A DNA stretch of 64,000 bases from Microbacterium oryzae. Its GTDB lineage: Bacteria > Actinomycetota > Actinomycetes > Actinomycetales > Microbacteriaceae. The translations under genes were made by a program, and so were the position numbers. Positions 17,527 through 27,935 of the stretch are shown here, piece by piece. The stretch lies in contig NZ_JAUEPM010000007.1 of the NCBI RefSeq assembly GCF_030406385.1, positions 124,001 through 188,000 of the forward strand, read 5' to 3'. Under the pieces are notes generated by a model. The model was not told the DNA's origin, ran no database searches, and was given only the letters and a program-made list of their open reading frames with translations. Numbering within the stretch: the first letter of the stretch is position 1; each line of letters begins with the position of its first letter.

Positions 17527-19380
17527 TCACTCGACCGTGACGGACTTCGCGAGGTTGCGGGGCTGGTCCACGTCCAGGCCCTTCGCCGTGGCGAGGCCCA
17601 TCGCGAAGATGTGCAGCGGCACGACCGAGAGCACCGGCTCGAACAGGGGAGCTGCGAGCGGCACGCGCAGCACCTCGTCGGCGAACGGCAGCACCGCAGC
17701 GTCGCCCTCCTCCGCCACCGCGATCACGCGAGCGCCGCGCGCGCGGATCTCCTCGATGTTCGAGATGACCTTCGAGTGCAGCGTCCCGCCGTCGCGCGGC
17801 GAGGGCACCATGACGAACACCGGCTGACCCGGCTCGATGAGCGCGATCGGGCCGTGCTTCAGCTCGCCGGCGGCGAAGCCCTCCGCGTGGATGTACGACA
17901 GCTCCTTGAGCTTCAGCGCACCCTCGAGCGCGATCGGGAAGCCCACGTGACGGCCGAGGAACAGCACCGAGCGGGTGTCGGTCATCCAGTGCGCGAGCTG
18001 CTCGATCCGGCCCTGCTCGTTGTCGAGGATCCACTGGATCTTCTCCGGCAGCGCCTCGAGCTCCTCGATCGCCTCCCCCGCGACCTCGGCCGACAGCGCG
18101 CCGCGCACCCGCCCGACGTGCAGCGCGAGCAGGTAGAGCGCGGTGATCTGCGCGACGAACGCCTTCGTCGATGCGACCGCGACCTCGGGTCCGGCGTGCG
18201 TGTAGACGATCGCATCCGACTCGCGCGGGATGGTCGCACCCTGCGTGTTGCAGATGGAGAGGGTCTTCGCGCCGAGGCGCGCGGCCTCCTTCACGGCCAT
18301 GAGCGTGTCCATCGTCTCGCCCGACTGGCTGATGGAGACCACCAGCGTGTCCGGGCCGACGATGGCGTCGCGGTAGCGGAACTCGTGCGCGAGCTCGACG
18401 TCGACGGGGATGCGCGCCCACTGCTCGAGCGCGTACTTGCCGACGAGGCCCGCGTAGTACGCCGTGCCGCACGCGAGGACGATGACCCGGCTGACGCCCT
18501 GGAACAGCTCGTCCATGCCGTCGAGCTCGGGGATGACGATCTGCCCGTCGTGCACGCGGCCCAGCACCGTCTTCGCAACGGCTTCGGGCTCCTCCGCGAC
18601 CTCCTTGGCCATGAAGCTCGACCAGCCGCCCTTGTCGGCGGCGGCGGCATCCCACGACACCTCGAACGCCTCGACGTCGACGACGTCGCCGTCGAAGTCC
18701 GTCACCGTCACACCCTCCGGCGTGATCGCGACGATCTGGTCCTGCCCGATCGCGAGCGCTCGGCGGGTGTGCTCGACGAATGCCGCGACATCCGACCCGA
18801 GGAAGTTCTCCCCCTCGCCGAGCCCGATGACGAGCGGCGAGTTCCGGCGCGCGCCGACGACGAGGCCGGGGTGGTCCTCGTGCATCGCCAGCAGCGTGAA
18901 CGCGCCCTCCAGACGCGCCACCACGGCGCGGAAGGCGGCCTGCAGGTCACCGCCGGCCACCCGGTACTCGCGGCCCAGCAGCACGGCCGCGACCTCGGTG
19001 TCGGTCTGGCTGCGGAAGGAGTACCCCTCCGCCTGAAGCTCGGCGCGCAGCGCGGAGAAGTTCTCGATGATGCCGTTGTGGATCACCGCGAGCTTGTCGT
19101 CATCCGCGAGGTGCGGGTGCGCGTTCTCGTCCGTCGGACCGCCATGGGTGGCCCAGCGGGTGTGACCGATGCCGGTCGTGCCCGCGGCGAGCGGGGTCTC
19201 CTCCAGCGTCTCGCGCAGACGGGCAAGCTTGCCCGCCTTCTTGCGCATGCCGAGCCCGCCATCCCGATCGATGACGGCAATGCCCGCGGAGTCATATCCG
19301 CGGTACTCCAGACGGGCGAGGCCCGAGAGGAGGATGTCCTGGCTTTCCCGAGGACCGACGTACCCGACGATTCCGCACAT
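17527..19380 (-). CDS. glmS: Glutamine-fructose-6-phosphate aminotransferase
   Basis: A 617-residue enzyme that makes glucosamine-6-phosphate from fructose-6-phosphate and glutamine, the entry to UDP-GlcNAc. MCGIVGYVG gives C2 as the N-terminal nucleophile after Met removal; GIGHTRWATHGGPT and NGIIENF are glutaminase motifs. Two SIS domains follow, with ILACGTAYYAG and VSISQSGETMDTL, and the C-terminal DVDQPRNLAKSVTVE is diagnostic. The ATG at 19380 is chosen because the catalytic Cys must be residue 2. TAGGAT ends seven bases before it, indicating a leaderless message. No glmS ribozyme is apparent. glmM, the next pathway step, is at 58 kb. Confidence 0.97.
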   Translation of the reverse strand: MCGIVGYVGPRESQDILLSGLARLEYRGYDSAGIAVIDRDGGLGMRKKAGKLARLRETLEETPLAAGTTGIGHTRWATHGGPTDENAHPHLADDDKLAVIHNGIIENFSALRAELQAEGYSFRSQTDTEVAAVLLGREYRVAGGDLQAAFRAVVARLEGAFTLLAMHEDHPGLVVGARRNSPLVIGLGEGENFLGSDVAAFVEHTRRALAIGQDQIVAITPEGVTVTDFDGDVVDVEAFEVSWDAAAADKGGWSSFMAKEVAEEPEAVAKTVLGRVHDGQIVIPELDGMDELFQGVSRVIVLACGTAYYAGLVGKYALEQWARIPVDVELAHEFRYRDAIVGPDTLVVSISQSGETMDTLMAVKEAARLGAKTLSICNTQGATIPRESDAIVYTHAGPEVAVASTKAFVAQITALYLLALHVGRVRGALSAEVAGEAIEELEALPEKIQWILDNEQGRIEQLAHWMTDTRSVLFLGRHVGFPIALEGALKLKELSYIHAEGFAAGELKHGPIALIEPGQPVFVMVPSPRDGGTLHSKVISNIEEIRARGARVIAVAEEGDAAVLPFADEVLRVPLAAPLFEPVLSVVPLHIFAMGLATAKGLDVDQPRNLAKSVTVE

Positions 19381-19387
19381 GCGCTCA

Positions 19388-19393
19388 ATCCTA
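19388..19393 (-). promoter_or_regulatory. Leaderless -10 box for glmS
   Basis: TAGGAT on the minus strand, seven bases before the ATG at 19380. Confidence 0.5.
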
Positions 19394-19440
19394 GATCCGG
19401 CGAGGGGTTGAGCCCGCCATGAGCGGAAGAGGCGACATCC

Positions 19441-19455
19441 ATGCATTTGATGCAT
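19441..19455. promoter_or_regulatory. Palindromic site ATGCAT-TTG-ATGCAT upstream of kdgD
   Basis: Two perfect ATGCAT half-sites separated by three bases, in the divergent glmS/kdgD region 106 bases before the kdgD start. It could be the operator of a GntR (FadR-type) sugar-acid regulator, a remnant of which may survive at 21.3-21.4 kb. The link is inference. Confidence 0.4.
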
Positions 19456-19560
19456 CGGGTCATCCACTTTTCAGCTTGGACACGCGTCGCCGGCCCGACC
19501 TAGCGTGGCAGTGATCCGACCGACGCCGGTGTCGCCGGCACTGCCCTCAGGAGCACACTC

Positions 19561-21323
<1,763 letters not shown>

Positions 21324-21413
21324 TTGCATGCGCTCCGCATCGCCAACCCGCTCGCCGCGGCCGCCGCGATGCGGGCGCACCTCATGGCCTCCGCGGCGCG
21401 TCGCGCCCGCTGA
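21324..21413 (+). pseudogene. C-terminal remnant, possibly of a GntR/FCD regulator
   Basis: The last 29 codons before TGA read LHALRIANPLAAAAAMRAHL followed by MASAARRAR. The pattern of A-x-x-AMRxHL close to the stop is typical of the last helix of FadR-type (FCD) GntR regulators, which often sit beside kdgD and its aldehyde dehydrogenase. The fragment is short and the match is a pattern, not an alignment. Confidence 0.4.
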
Positions 21414-21452
21414 CCTGACCCCGCTCGCCAGTGCGGGCGCTGATCCGACGCC

Positions 21453-22397
21453 CTACAGCTTCCGCAGCAGCACGCTCTCCACCGCGTGATCGCGGCCCTT
21501 GTTCAGCACGAGGGTCGCACGGTGGCGTGTCGGCGCGACATTGTCGATGAGGTTCGGGAGGTTGATGTCGTTCCAGATCCCGCGCGCGGTGCTGATGGCC
21601 TCCGCGTCGCTGAGGTGCTGGAACACGTTGAAGTACGACGACGGGTTCGAGAACGCGCCCGCCCGCAGGGCGAGGAAGCGATTCACGAACCACTCCTCGA
21701 TGTGCGCGGCGTCGGCGTCCACGTAGATCGAGAAGTCGAAGAGGTCGCTCACCGCGACATCGTTCGGCGTGGGCGGCGGCTGCAGCACGTTCAGCCCCTC
21801 GATGATGAGCACGTCCGGGCGCCGCACGACCACCTGCGCGTCGGGCATGATGTCGTACTTCATGTGCGAGTAGAACGGTGCGCGCACCTCGTCCGCACCG
21901 CTCTTCACGCGCGTGACGAAGTCGACGAGCGCCCGGCGATCGTAGGACTCCGGAAAGCCCTTCCGGTCCATGATCCCGCGCCGCTCGAGCTCCGCGTTCG
22001 GGTACAGGAACCCGTCCGTCGTCACGAGCTCGACCCGCGGAGTGTCTGGCCAGCGACTCACGAGCTCGCGCAGCAGGCGGGCGATGGTCGACTTGCCCAC
22101 GGCGACGGATCCCGCGACGCCGATCACGAACGGCGTGGTCTGGTCCTCCTCCTGCAGGAACGTCGACACCTCCGCGCCGATCCGCCGCACGCCGCTCGCC
22201 CAGATGCTCAGCGCGCGGCTCAGCGGAAGGTGCACATCGCGCACCTCGGCGATGTCGAGGCGATCCCCGAGCCCGCGCAGCTGCACGACCTCGGTCTCGG
22301 TGAGGGGCTGATCCATGCCCGCGGCCATCCGCGCCCACTCGGCGCGGGGGATCTCGCGATACAGCGAGAGGGAGGCGGGGATGGCAGGCGAACTCAC
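21453..22397 (-). CDS. coaA: Pantothenate kinase, type I
   Basis: A 314-residue kinase phosphorylating pantothenate, the first step to coenzyme A. The P-loop is GSVAVGKST (about residues 96-104); VELVTTDGFLYPN, MDRKGFPESYD and IVEGLNVLQ-type IIEGLNVLQPPP are CoaA signatures. The end region FNVFQHLSDAEA and IWNDINLPNLIDNV is also typical. It starts at GTG (22397), six bases after TACGAT, so it is likely leaderless. It is convergent with the decayed kdgD locus. Confidence 0.95.
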   Translation of the reverse strand: MSSPAIPASLSLYREIPRAEWARMAAGMDQPLTETEVVQLRGLGDRLDIAEVRDVHLPLSRALSIWASGVRRIGAEVSTFLQEEDQTTPFVIGVAGSVAVGKSTIARLLRELVSRWPDTPRVELVTTDGFLYPNAELERRGIMDRKGFPESYDRRALVDFVTRVKSGADEVRAPFYSHMKYDIMPDAQVVVRRPDVLIIEGLNVLQPPPTPNDVAVSDLFDFSIYVDADAAHIEEWFVNRFLALRAGAFSNPSSYFNVFQHLSDAEAISTARGIWNDINLPNLIDNVAPTRHRATLVLNKGRDHAVESVLLRKL

Positions 22398-22403
22398 CGC
22401 CCC

Positions 22404-22409
22404 ATCGTA
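22404..22409 (-). promoter_or_regulatory. Leaderless -10 box for coaA
   Basis: TACGAT on the minus strand, six bases before the GTG at 22397. Confidence 0.5.
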
Positions 22410-22475
22410 CCGGCGCGGCTTCGCGGGCCTCGGGTAGCCGGCCGCGGGCGCGGCCGGCTCGGGTCGCCGTCACGA

Positions 22476-22668
22476 ATCTCGGATGGCCGGGGTGCATGTG
22501 CGCGTGTCGCTCACCTCAGACGCCACTCGCGCCACCGGCCCGAGATCCGGCACGTATGCGGAGCGCCGTCGGTCGCCGGCCCGTATCGGATCTCGGATGG
22601 CCGGGGCTGGCGTGCGCGTGTCGGTCTCAGTTGTCGACACCGGGCCCACCGATCCGAGATCCGGCACG
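22476..22668. repeat. R2 elements, two direct copies of 79 bp
   Basis: Units at about 22476-22554 and 22590-22668, 114 bases apart. Each begins ATCTCGGATGGCCGGGG, then has GTGCGCGTGTCG, and ends CCGAGATCCGGCACG. The ends GGATCTCGGAT and ATCCGAGATCC of the second copy are perfect inverted repeats. A further CCGAGATCCGGAACG end lies at about 22675-22689. The stretch lies between the divergent genes coaA and ppx; 22690-22793 shows nothing but pyrimidine-rich spacer. Confidence 0.75.
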
Positions 22669-22793
22669 TCTGGTCCGAGATCCGGAACGGGCGGCGTGCA
22701 CCCGACCCCCGCCAACCCGACCCCGACCATCCGCCCCATAGAACCCCCAAGAGCCCCAGCGCAACCCCCGCGATCACGATTCATCCGCCGCGC

Positions 22794-22799
22794 TAGCCT
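22794..22799 (+). promoter_or_regulatory. Leaderless -10 box for ppx
   Basis: TAGCCT six bases before the GTG at 22806, with no Shine-Dalgarno. Confidence 0.5.
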
Positions 22800-22805
22800 T
22801 GCCGC

Positions 22806-23735
22806 GTGCGCCTGGGAGTCCTCGATATCGGATCGAACACCGTCCACCTGCTCGTCGCGAACGCGCATCCGGGCGGTCGCCCGCTCGCGCAGACGAGCGA
22901 GAAGTCCGTGCTGCGTCTCATGCGGTATCTCGAGGATGACGGGCGCATCAACGACGACGGCGTGACGGCCATCCTCGAGGCCGTCAAGCGAGCGCGCGAG
23001 GTCGCCGAGAAGGAGGGCGTCGACGAGCTGCTCGCGACCGCGACCTCCGCCGTGCGCGAGGCGGCCAACGGGATCGACGTCATCCTGCAGATCGAGGCCG
23101 CCCTCGGGCAGCCGCTGCAGGTGCTCGGCGGCGAGCAGGAGGCGCGGTTCACGTTCCTCGCGGTCCGGCGCTGGTTCGGATGGTCCGCGGGGCAGATCCT
23201 GCTGTTCGACATCGGCGGCGGGTCGTTCGAGGTCGCGACCGGCAGCGAAGAGCTCCCGGAGCTCGCGGAGTCCGTGCCCCTCGGCGCCGGCCGCATGACC
23301 ATCGGCTTCCTGCCCGATGACCCGCCCGGCGAGCGCCAGGTCGATCGCCTCCGGGGGCACGCGGCTGCCGCGCTCGCTCCCCTCGCCGAGCGCTTCGCCG
23401 CGCAGCCTCGCCCTGATCACGTCGTCGGCTCGTCGAAGACGATCCGCTCGCTCGCGCGTCTGGCCGGTCAGCCGATGAGCGGATGGTCAGGGGCCGAGCG
23501 CCTGCTGCTGCGGCGGGATGCGCTCAAGTCGTGGATCCCGCGCCTCGCGAAGATCCCCGCGTCGGCTCGTCAGGAGCTGCCGGGCATCACGGCCGACCGG
23601 ACGTTCCAGATCACGGCCGGCGCGGTCGTTCTGCACGAGGCGATGGCCGCCCTCGACGTCGAGGAGCTCGAGGTGTCACCGTGGGCGCTCCGCGAGGGTG
23701 TCCTGATCCGGTACATCGAAGACCTGGGATGGTAG
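22806..23735 (+). CDS. Ppx/GppA family exopolyphosphatase / guanosine pentaphosphatase
   Basis: A 309-residue ASKHA phosphatase. RLGVLDIGSNTVHLLVANA is the N-terminal phosphate loop, LLATATSAVREAANG the catalytic-glutamate region, and LLFDIGGGSFEVATGSEEL the second phosphate loop. It lacks the C-terminal HD-like domain of E. coli Ppx, the usual short actinobacterial form. It may hydrolyse polyphosphate or pppGpp. It starts at GTG and is convergent with a sulfatase gene across a perfect hairpin. Confidence 0.88.
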   Translation: MRLGVLDIGSNTVHLLVANAHPGGRPLAQTSEKSVLRLMRYLEDDGRINDDGVTAILEAVKRAREVAEKEGVDELLATATSAVREAANGIDVILQIEAALGQPLQVLGGEQEARFTFLAVRRWFGWSAGQILLFDIGGGSFEVATGSEELPELAESVPLGAGRMTIGFLPDDPPGERQVDRLRGHAAAALAPLAERFAAQPRPDHVVGSSKTIRSLARLAGQPMSGWSGAERLLLRRDALKSWIPRLAKIPASARQELPGITADRTFQITAGAVVLHEAMAALDVEELEVSPWALREGVLIRYIEDLGW

Positions 23736-23736
23736 T

Positions 23737-23763
23737 CCGGGAGCGGGCAGTGCCCGCTCCCGG
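23737..23763. terminator. Bidirectional terminator hairpin
   Basis: CCGGGAGCGGGCA-G-TGCCCGCTCCCGG, a perfect 13-base palindrome with one central base, directly after the ppx stop and six bases past the sulfatase stop of the opposite strand. There is no U tract. Confidence 0.75.
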
Positions 23764-23768
23764 CCGCC

Positions 23769-25277
23769 TCAGCTGGTCGCGTTGATGTTCGCGACGTACT
23801 GCTGCACCATCGCGAAGACCTCGGCGTCGTACGGACCCCACTCGGGGCGCGGCGTCTCGGGCCCGCGGTAGGGCTCGTCGGCGTACCGTGCCTGGTACTC
23901 GGCGAGCTTCGCCTCCAGCTCGCGGCGCACCTCGGCGTAGGCCGGGTCGTCGATGACGTTGGTCAGCTCCGACGGGTCGGCCGTGAGGTCGTACAGCTCC
24001 CACTCCGGGTCGAACACCTCGTCCGACGCACCGGGCACGTCGAGGCCGGCGCCGTAGTAGTGGATGAGCTTGTGCGTCTTCGTGCGGATGCCGTAGTGCG
24101 CGGGCGCGTGGTGGATCGGGTCGTCGTGCTCCCAGTAGCGGTAGTACGCCGCGTCCGGCCAATCCTCGACCTCCTCGCCGCGCAGCAGCGGGCGGAAGCT
24201 GCGGCCCTGCGACGTCGGCAGCGCCGAGGCGACGTCCACGCCGCACGCGTCGAGGAAGGTCGCGGCGAAGTCGACGTTGGTGATGATGCCCTCGCACTGC
24301 GAGCCGGCGGGGATCTCGGCGGGCCAGCGCACGAGCATCGGCATCTGCAGCGACGGGTCGTACATGAGGCGCTTGTCGAACCATCCGTAGTCGCCGAGGA
24401 AGAAGCCCTGGTCGGAGGTGTAGACGATGAGCGTGTTCTCGGTCAGCCCCTTCTCCTCGAGGGTGTCGAGGAGGCGGCCGACGTTGTCGTCGATCGACTG
24501 GATGCACTGCAGGTAGTCGCGCATGTAGATCTGGTACTTCCAGCTCATGCGCGCGTGGCGGTTCTCGGGTCCGCGCAGGTGCTCCGGCACCTCGGACTTC
24601 AGGTCGTCGGCGCCCATGTCGTCGGCGATGGTCATGTGCACGCCCTGCACGGCCTTGCTGCGGGTGAGGCCCTCGTCGAAGAAGGTCTCGGGCTCGGGGA
24701 TGTTGCCGTCGGCGTAGAGGTGCTTGTGCTTCTCGTCCGGAACCCACGGCCGGTGCGGCGCCTTGTGGTGCACGAGGAGGCAGAAGGGCTCGTCGTCGGA
24801 GAGCTCGTCCATCCAGTCGATGGCCATGTCGGTGACGATGTCGGTCGCGTAGCCGGGCACGACGTGCTCGCCGGTCTCGTCGATCATCTTCGGGTCGATG
24901 TAGTCGCCCTGACCGGGGAACACCTTCCACGTGTCGAAGCCGCGCGGGGCGGAGACGCCGTGCTCTCCGAGGTGCCACTTGCCGAAGAGCGCCGTGCGGT
25001 ACCCCTCCCCCTTCAGCACGTCGACGAAGGTCGGCACACGGTAGTCCATCTCGGTCCAGATCGACGAGACGCCGTTGATGTGGCTGTACGTGCCGGTGAG
25101 GATCGAGGCGCGCGACGGGCTGCAGATCGAGTTCGTGCAGAACACGGCGTCCATGCGGACGCCCTCCTGCGCGATGCGGTCGATGTGCGGGGTGTGGTTC
25201 ACCCGGCTGCCGTATGCGGAGATCGCGTGCGCCGCATGGTCGTCGGACATGATGAAGACGATGTTCGTCTTGGTCAC
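23769..25277 (-). CDS. Sulfatase (type I, Cys-type), iduronate/glucosamine-sulfatase-like
   Basis: A 502-residue alkaline-phosphatase-fold sulfatase that hydrolyses a sulfate ester. The metal site begins NIVFIMSDDHAAHAISAYG, the modification site is C52 in ICSPSRASILTG (to be converted to formylglycine), and FGKWHLGEHG and YTSDQGFFLGDYGWFDKR supply further active-site residues. No signal peptide is visible, so it is probably cytoplasmic and acts on imported substrate. The GTG start is 40-odd bases after the LacI gene, in the unit GPH symporter-LacI-sulfatase. The substrate cannot be read from sequence; the general form recalls glycosaminoglycan-type sulfatases. Confidence 0.9.
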   Translation of the reverse strand: MTKTNIVFIMSDDHAAHAISAYGSRVNHTPHIDRIAQEGVRMDAVFCTNSICSPSRASILTGTYSHINGVSSIWTEMDYRVPTFVDVLKGEGYRTALFGKWHLGEHGVSAPRGFDTWKVFPGQGDYIDPKMIDETGEHVVPGYATDIVTDMAIDWMDELSDDEPFCLLVHHKAPHRPWVPDEKHKHLYADGNIPEPETFFDEGLTRSKAVQGVHMTIADDMGADDLKSEVPEHLRGPENRHARMSWKYQIYMRDYLQCIQSIDDNVGRLLDTLEEKGLTENTLIVYTSDQGFFLGDYGWFDKRLMYDPSLQMPMLVRWPAEIPAGSQCEGIITNVDFAATFLDACGVDVASALPTSQGRSFRPLLRGEEVEDWPDAAYYRYWEHDDPIHHAPAHYGIRTKTHKLIHYYGAGLDVPGASDEVFDPEWELYDLTADPSELTNVIDDPAYAEVRRELEAKLAEYQARYADEPYRGPETPRPEWGPYDAEVFAMVQQYVANINATS

Positions 25278-25318
25278 GGTTCTGCTTTCTCTAGGGGATG
25301 GCGGTGGCTGGTGGCCGG

Positions 25319-26371
25319 TCAGGGCTCGCGGATGGCCGGGGCCGGGTCGTCGAGGTCCGGCGCGAGCACGAGATGCTCATGCGCGTCTCCCGCGAGCACC
25401 TGCATGACGAGCCGCGCGCTCTCGGCGCCCGCGCGCTCGAGCGGCAGGCGCGAATAGAGCAGATGCGGCCAGACGCTTGGCGACAGCGAGCCCGCGGCGA
25501 GGGCGGCGACGAGGATGCCGCCCTCGCGCAGGCGGCGGGAGGCCATCGTCGGCTCGACGTCGGCACCCCACGAGCAGAGCACCGCGAGCTCGCGGTCTTC
25601 ACCGGGAAGCTCCGCGAGTGCGGCGTCGATGCGAGCTCCGAGTTCGGGGCCGTACCGAAGTCCCGCCGCCGGACCGCGCTCGAACTCACGGAGGAGCTCG
25701 TCGGTCAGACCGGTCGACACGACCTTCCGCGAGATGCCAGGGCGAGCGGCGATGGCCTTCGCCAGCGCCGCCTCCCGCAGCCGCTCCGCGCGGGAGGACA
25801 CATCCGGTCGCACGTGCACGACCGAGCGGATGCCGCGGTCGGCGAGCGCCGCGACCATCTCCGCCGCGCCCCGCGCGTAGTCGAAGTCGACGCTGGAATG
25901 CCAGGCGTCGCCATCCGGAAGGCCGCAGTCGAGCGCGACCAGCGGCAGGCCATCCCGCTGGGCCGCCTCGAGGATGGTCTCGGGCACCGACTCGTCGTCG
26001 TGGCCGACGAAGACGAGTCCGTCGAGGCGGCCGCTGCGGTAGTCGTCGAGGTACGCGTCGCCGGAGGGGTCGGAGACGATCGTGAGGTGCATCCGCTGGG
26101 CGGCGAGCGCAGCGCTCGCGCCCTGCACGATCGCGGCGTACCGCGGATTCGTGAGCGGCTTCGTCACGAGCATCCCGACACTCCGGCTCGCGCGTGCCCG
26201 GAGGGACTGCGCGACGCTGTTGGGGATGTAGCCGATCTCCTTCGCGATCCGCTTGACGCGGTCGCGCGTGTCCGTCGACAGCGCGATCTTCGACGCGTCG
26301 TTCAGAGCGTAGGAGACTGTCGACACCGATACACCGGCGCGACTGGCCACATCCTTCAGCGTCGGGCGCAT
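25319..26371 (-). CDS. LacI family transcriptional regulator
   Basis: A 350-residue repressor. The helix-turn-helix and hinge lie at residues 1-60 (TLKDVASRAGVSVSTVSYAL, then NSVAQSLRAR), followed by a periplasmic-binding-protein-like effector domain (SVGMLVTKPLTNPRYAAIVQ, LDGLVFVGHDDE). The ATG overlaps the symporter stop by one base. It probably binds the two CTCAAACGTTTGAG-type sites ahead of the symporter gene and thus controls its own operon. The effector is likely a sugar released from the sulfated substrate. Confidence 0.9.
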   Translation of the reverse strand: MRPTLKDVASRAGVSVSTVSYALNDASKIALSTDTRDRVKRIAKEIGYIPNSVAQSLRARASRSVGMLVTKPLTNPRYAAIVQGASAALAAQRMHLTIVSDPSGDAYLDDYRSGRLDGLVFVGHDDESVPETILEAAQRDGLPLVALDCGLPDGDAWHSSVDFDYARGAAEMVAALADRGIRSVVHVRPDVSSRAERLREAALAKAIAARPGISRKVVSTGLTDELLREFERGPAAGLRYGPELGARIDAALAELPGEDRELAVLCSWGADVEPTMASRRLREGGILVAALAAGSLSPSVWPHLLYSRLPLERAGAESARLVMQVLAGDAHEHLVLAPDLDDPAPAIREP

Positions 26372-27795
26372 CACCGGTCTCCGAGCTCCTCGAGCTTGCT
26401 GAGCCGACGGCGCTCGAGCACCGCGACATTCTCCACCACGCGGGCGCGCCCCAGGGGGAACGTCAGCAGGATGACCGCGGCGACCGCGTAGAGCACGGCC
26501 GGGGCGAGCGTCGAGAACGTGTAGATGCCGTCCACGGTCGAGACGTCCTGCGTGGGCGCGGCCGACTGGAAGCCGATGACGGCGAGCGCGTAGCCGCCGA
26601 CGCCGCCGGCGACCGCCTGGCCGACCTTGCGCGCCCAGGTGTTGATCGCGTACACGGAGCCATCGTCGCGGTGGCCGCTGCGGACCTCCTCGGCGTCGAT
26701 GATGTCGCCCACGACCGCCCAGATCAGCAGGTTGTAGAAGCCGATGCCGAAGCCGGCGAGCAGGTTCAGGAGGATGAAGACCCACGGCTGCTGCACGTGC
26801 AGGAAGAAGAGCGCGAGGTAGATCGCCGCCGTGCCGAAGAGCGCGACGACGAGCACCTCCTTCTTGCCGAAGCGACCTGCGAGGCGCGCGGCGAACGGCG
26901 CGAGGAGGAGTCCGGGCAGGTAGGTCGTCAGCTGCGCGGGCCCCGACATGGCGCCGTTGTTGAAGTGGTAGAGCCACAGGTACGCGGCCATCGTCGCGAC
27001 GAAGAGGCTCGCGAGCATGATGACGACGTTGGCGACGATGAGCGTGAGCAGCGGGCGGCTGCTGACGAGCTGCCGCAGCAGCGAGCCGAAGCTCCGGGGC
27101 TGGGCGACGGGGAGCGCCTGGATGCGCTCACGCACCCCGGCGTAGCAGAGGAAGTAGAACAGCGCCGCGAACACGGAGAAGATGATCGCCGTGACGAAGA
27201 ACCGCCCCGGCACGACCTGCGAGGTGCCGTCGATCGTCGCGTAGATGAACAGCGGCGGCAGCAGCGAGACCGACAGGCCCGCGATGTTGGCGCCGAGCCC
27301 GCGGAAGACCGACAGCGACGCGCGGTTGACCGGCTCGTCGGAGATGACCGAGGCCATCGAGCCGTACGAGATGTTCGTCGTCGTGTAGCAGATCGACCCC
27401 CAGAGGAGGTAGGTCACGGCGGCGTACGTGAGCTTGACGCCGTAGTCCCAGTCCGCGACGAACGGCGCGTACATGAGCGCGCTCGCGACCGCCACGGGGA
27501 TGGCCATGCGCGCGATCCAGACGCGGAAGCGCCCCTGCGGGCTCGGCCGGTGGCGGTCGAGGAAGCGACCCCATCCGACGTCGGTGAACGCGTCGATGAG
27601 GCGCGCGGCGAGGAAGAGGGTTCCGACGTGGGCGGGGTTCAGCCCCGCCACGTTGGTGAAGTACACCATCAGATACGCCGAGGCGAAGATGAAGGTGAAG
27701 TCGTTGCCGAGGTCGCCGAACATGTAGCCGACGCGGTCGCGCCATCCGAAGGCGCGGGGGGTGACGCGCGGGCGCGCGTCTGTTGCCTGTGTCAT
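26371..27795 (-). CDS. Glycoside-pentoside-hexuronide (GPH) cation symporter
   Basis: A 474-residue, 12-segment transporter of the MFS/GPH (MelB-like) type. FGWRDRVGYMFGDLGNDFTF at the start, DVGWGRFLDRHRPSPQGRFR after the second helix (the GPH form of the MFS loop) and DIIDAEEVRSGHRDDGSVYA in the central/late part are family signatures. It should import a sugar or uronide, here probably the sulfated or desulfated product handled by the sulfatase two genes down. It heads the LacI-controlled operon. Confidence 0.88.
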   Translation of the reverse strand: MTQATDARPRVTPRAFGWRDRVGYMFGDLGNDFTFIFASAYLMVYFTNVAGLNPAHVGTLFLAARLIDAFTDVGWGRFLDRHRPSPQGRFRVWIARMAIPVAVASALMYAPFVADWDYGVKLTYAAVTYLLWGSICYTTTNISYGSMASVISDEPVNRASLSVFRGLGANIAGLSVSLLPPLFIYATIDGTSQVVPGRFFVTAIIFSVFAALFYFLCYAGVRERIQALPVAQPRSFGSLLRQLVSSRPLLTLIVANVVIMLASLFVATMAAYLWLYHFNNGAMSGPAQLTTYLPGLLLAPFAARLAGRFGKKEVLVVALFGTAAIYLALFFLHVQQPWVFILLNLLAGFGIGFYNLLIWAVVGDIIDAEEVRSGHRDDGSVYAINTWARKVGQAVAGGVGGYALAVIGFQSAAPTQDVSTVDGIYTFSTLAPAVLYAVAAVILLTFPLGRARVVENVAVLERRRLSKLEELGDR

Positions 27796-27839
27796 CTCTG
27801 AAAGAACCTCTCCGTTGAGCGGGCTCCGTCAGAGTACGC

Positions 27840-27876
27840 ACTCAAACGTTTGAGTACAAATCTCAATCGTTTGAGG
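27840..27876 (-). promoter_or_regulatory. Tandem LacI-type operators
   Basis: A perfect 16-base palindrome ACTCAAACGTTTGAGT (27840-27855) and a second site CTCAATCGTTTGAG (27862-27875), centres 21 bases apart (two helical turns). Both carry the central CG of LacI-family operators and lie 45-80 bases upstream of the symporter start. Confidence 0.85.
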
Positions 27877-27935
27877 CGATCCTGCTGGTCGCTCCGCACC
27901 ACGCTGGGACCCGATCCAACACCTGCCGGCGCTCG

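Noticed and set aside
17461..19422. A 653-residue plus-strand frame opposite glmS
   Set aside because: Antisense shadow of a certain gene with low-complexity composition.
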